The notes under the pieces were generated by a model, which saw only the letters and a list, made by a program, of their open reading frames with translations, ran no database searches and was not told the DNA's origin. From positions 432,884-496,883 of the forward strand of contig MEHQ01001493.1 in NCBI GenBank assembly GCA_008828725.1: a DNA stretch of 64,000 nucleotides, written 5' to 3'. Every line of letters begins with the position of its first letter. Positions within the stretch are counted from its first letter, which is position 1. The stretch comes from Saccharina japonica. Its lineage: Eukaryota > Sar > Phaeophyceae > Laminariales > Laminariaceae. This document shows positions 62,320-64,000 of this stretch, one piece after another. A program made the translations under genes and the position numbers.

Positions 62320-62665
62320 CATAGACTTACTTACTAATATCTCGCCCAGGGATTGCTCATCGCTGACCTCTCAGAGCTCCCACTTTGAACACCGCCTCCT
62401 TTCCATACTTGATTAGTTGCCCGAACTTGCCTCCCTGTCTTTGTTTCCAATCATTTTTTGTTCGCGAGAGCCTTTTTATTTCTCGGTTTAGGGTTCGTGA
62501 GAGCACGGCAGCGCGGGCGAGCCCGGCACCATCGCGGGTAGGGGAGGGCGCTGGCCAGTAGAGGGGGGGATGGAAGGGGCGCGGTCGCCTTTTACGTGGC
62601 TAGGCATGGTGTGTCCATCGAGACACGAGGGAAGCATAAAAGGGCTTTGTCTGCGTTGCTGCCGG
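62320..62665 (+). repeat. Repeat D/A junction, copy 1
   Basis: Matches 63665-64000: ATATCTCGCYCAGGGATTGC, ACCGCCTCCTTTCCAT, CCCTGTCTTTGTTTCC, ATCATTTTTTGTTCGCGAGA, CCTTTTTATTTCTCGGTTT, and then repeat A (GCAGCGCGGGCGAGCCCGG onward). Confidence 0.88.
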
Positions 62666-62960
62666 TGGTGCAAAATACATTATGTCCGACATTATAAGGA
62701 TCGTTTCTTCCTGTAAAATAATATTCAAGCGGTGCTTATTTCTCAACCAAAAAGTTTTCACAGAGAGACCCGGAGAGACAGCCAGGTGGTTTGAACACCA
62801 TAATGCTCGAGCGGGCGAACGAGGGTCACGGTGAGCACCGGGCTTCACGCGAGGCGGGCCACGGGGCTCACCGGGGCAGAGAGGCAGTAGAGCTCGACCC
62901 GGACCGAATCGATGGCGAGGTGATCGCGGGGGAGCGGGTAGCGTCGAGGGTGACTGTGAC
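62666..62960 (+). repeat. Dispersed repeat A, copy 2 (uninterrupted)
   Basis: Continues from the junction above with TCAAGCGGTGCTTATTTCTC, CAGAGAGACCCGGAGAGA (the SINE-free site) and TCGAGCGGGCGAACGAGG, through to GATGGCGAGGTGATCGCGGG. Compared with copy 1 at 54195, only the SINE and small differences distinguish them. Confidence 0.85.
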
Positions 62961-63059
62961 ACAGTCGTTTTAACTTTTTTGTTTTTTGAGCGGCGCAATC
63001 ACGATATATGTCATTTGGAGATATATATACATGAGCGGCGCAATCACGTGCTCCGTGTG

Positions 63060-63660
63060 TGATTCGAGATGTCCATTTTTTTTTTTTATTCCGACCGTTT
63101 TTTTCGTTTTTGTGTCTCGCTCCTGTCTCTTGTCGCTTTGTTCTTTGTTCGAGTACGAGTACTCGTACGACGAGTACGAGTACGTATACCCGTACGTACA
63201 TGTACGTCTTTCTATCAGTTTTATTGTTTTTCGTACTTCACAACTTGACGACCGTGCCAAGACCGTGCTGTGATTTGCTTTCTCTTTCATATTACAAGTA
63301 TGTGCATTCAAAGTAGAAAGTACTACTGTTGTTGCTGTACTACCACACATGATTACGGCAAGAAAGGCACGAATCACACGCACCCACGGCAGGCAGCGCA
63401 GCGCCATGCGGTGACCGAGCCGTGTTGCTGTGTGCTTTCTCTTTCGAACATACAGCTTTGTTGTCCTGGAGCATGGAACTTATAATGTGTGCATCCCGAG
63501 CATGTTTTGCATGCATGTCAAGTCCGCCGTTTCTTCGCTGCACCATGAACCTCTTGGCATTTTCAAGTCGGTGCTTACTACATCATGAGCCTCTTCTGCC
63601 CCTTTCCTTGCGCGAGCGTAGCGGGCGGCGTCATCCGCCCACGGAGCGGAGCCCTTTAAT
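63060..63660 (+). repeat. Repeat B copy 2 joined to repeat C copy 2
   Basis: 63065-63305 matches repeat B at 56835, and 63385-63655 matches repeat C at 59550. Here they are adjacent, so B, C, D and A appear to be consecutive parts of one longer repeat unit of about 1.33 kb (62330-63660), whose next copy starts at 63661. Confidence 0.8.
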
Positions 63661-64000
63661 AAGACATATTAATATCTCGCTCAGGGATTGCCCACCCCTG
63701 CACTCTCAGAACTCCCACTTCGACACCGCCTCCTTTCCATTACTTGATTAATTGCCGGAGCTTTCCTCCCTGTCTTTGTTTCCTATCATTTTTTGTTCGC
63801 GAGAGCCTTTTTATTTCTCGGTTTTGGGTTCGTGCGTGTACCCAGAGAGCACGGCAGCGCGGGCGAGCCCGGGACCATCGCGGGTATGGGAGGGCTCTGG
63901 CCAGTAGAGGGGGGGATAGAAGGAGCGCGGTGGCCTTTTTCGTGGCTAGGCGTGGTGTGTCTATCGAGACACGAGTGAAGCATGAAGGGGCTTTGTCTGC
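63661..64000 (+). repeat. Repeat D/A junction, copy 2 (cut by the right edge)
   Basis: Starts AAGACATATTAATATCTCGC directly after repeat C, with no TIR element between. It continues through CCTTTTTATTTCTCGGTTT into repeat A (GCAGCGCGGGCGAGCCCGG, GTGTCTATCGAGACACGAG) and runs off the window. Confidence 0.85.

Noticed and set aside
62600..62998. A 132-codon proline-rich minus frame in repeat A
   Set aside because: It is broken by the SINE in one copy and truncated in another. Persistence across copies may only reflect recent common origin.

Overview
This is nuclear DNA from an intron-rich eukaryote, not a prokaryote: every recognisable gene is split by GT-AG introns (plus one probable GC-AG intron), genes are far apart, and the spaces between them are full of decayed retroelements, a tRNA-derived SINE, inverted-repeat elements and satellite-like arrays. 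The proteins and the style of the Ty3/gypsy and LINE relics remind me of stramenopile (heterokont) algae, but that is recollection. No rRNA or intact tRNA is present to fix the taxon. GTAC-rich words (CGTACG, CAGGTACCTG, GAGTACTC) are conspicuously frequent outside genes. Layout: (1) 1-1426, the 3' end of a GPATCH1/TOUGH-like splicing-factor gene (+). (2) 1427-14098, no convincing gene; a broken Ty3/gypsy element (about 5250-8985) interrupted by a SINE (7524-7880), followed by a large fold-back element (9030-10830) with a CTA microsatellite in its loop. (3) 14099-17050, an unrecognised five-exon gene (+) with in-frame protein repeats; one of its introns holds the 3' part of an organelle-type tRNA-Glu. 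(4) 20877-24534, ethanolamine-phosphate cytidylyltransferase (+), with two HxGH cytidylyltransferase domains and an N-terminal membrane segment. (5) 25454-33735, CTR9 (-), 12 exons, convergent with (4). (6) 34056-42736, a VPS37A-like ESCRT-I subunit (+), head-to-head with CTR9 across a 320-bp spacer and with a first intron of about 6.4 kb full of palindromic repeats. (7) 42737-64000, a repeat-dominated tail: two LINE fragments in opposite orientation, telomere-like words, satellite arrays, a TIR element near 57.1-57.9 kb, and a long repeat unit present twice near the right edge, one copy of which is split by a 2.47-kb TIR-bounded element packed with TAACAT-ATGTTA palindromes (59850-62317). The genes are unrelated housekeeping functions (mRNA processing, phospholipid synthesis, transcription elongation, endosomal sorting) and do not form a pathway. 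The points most worth a second look are the TIR element with its internal palindromes and a paralogous uninterrupted site, two similar extra modules inserted in CTR9's TPR solenoid, and the SINE with a natural empty site in the same window.
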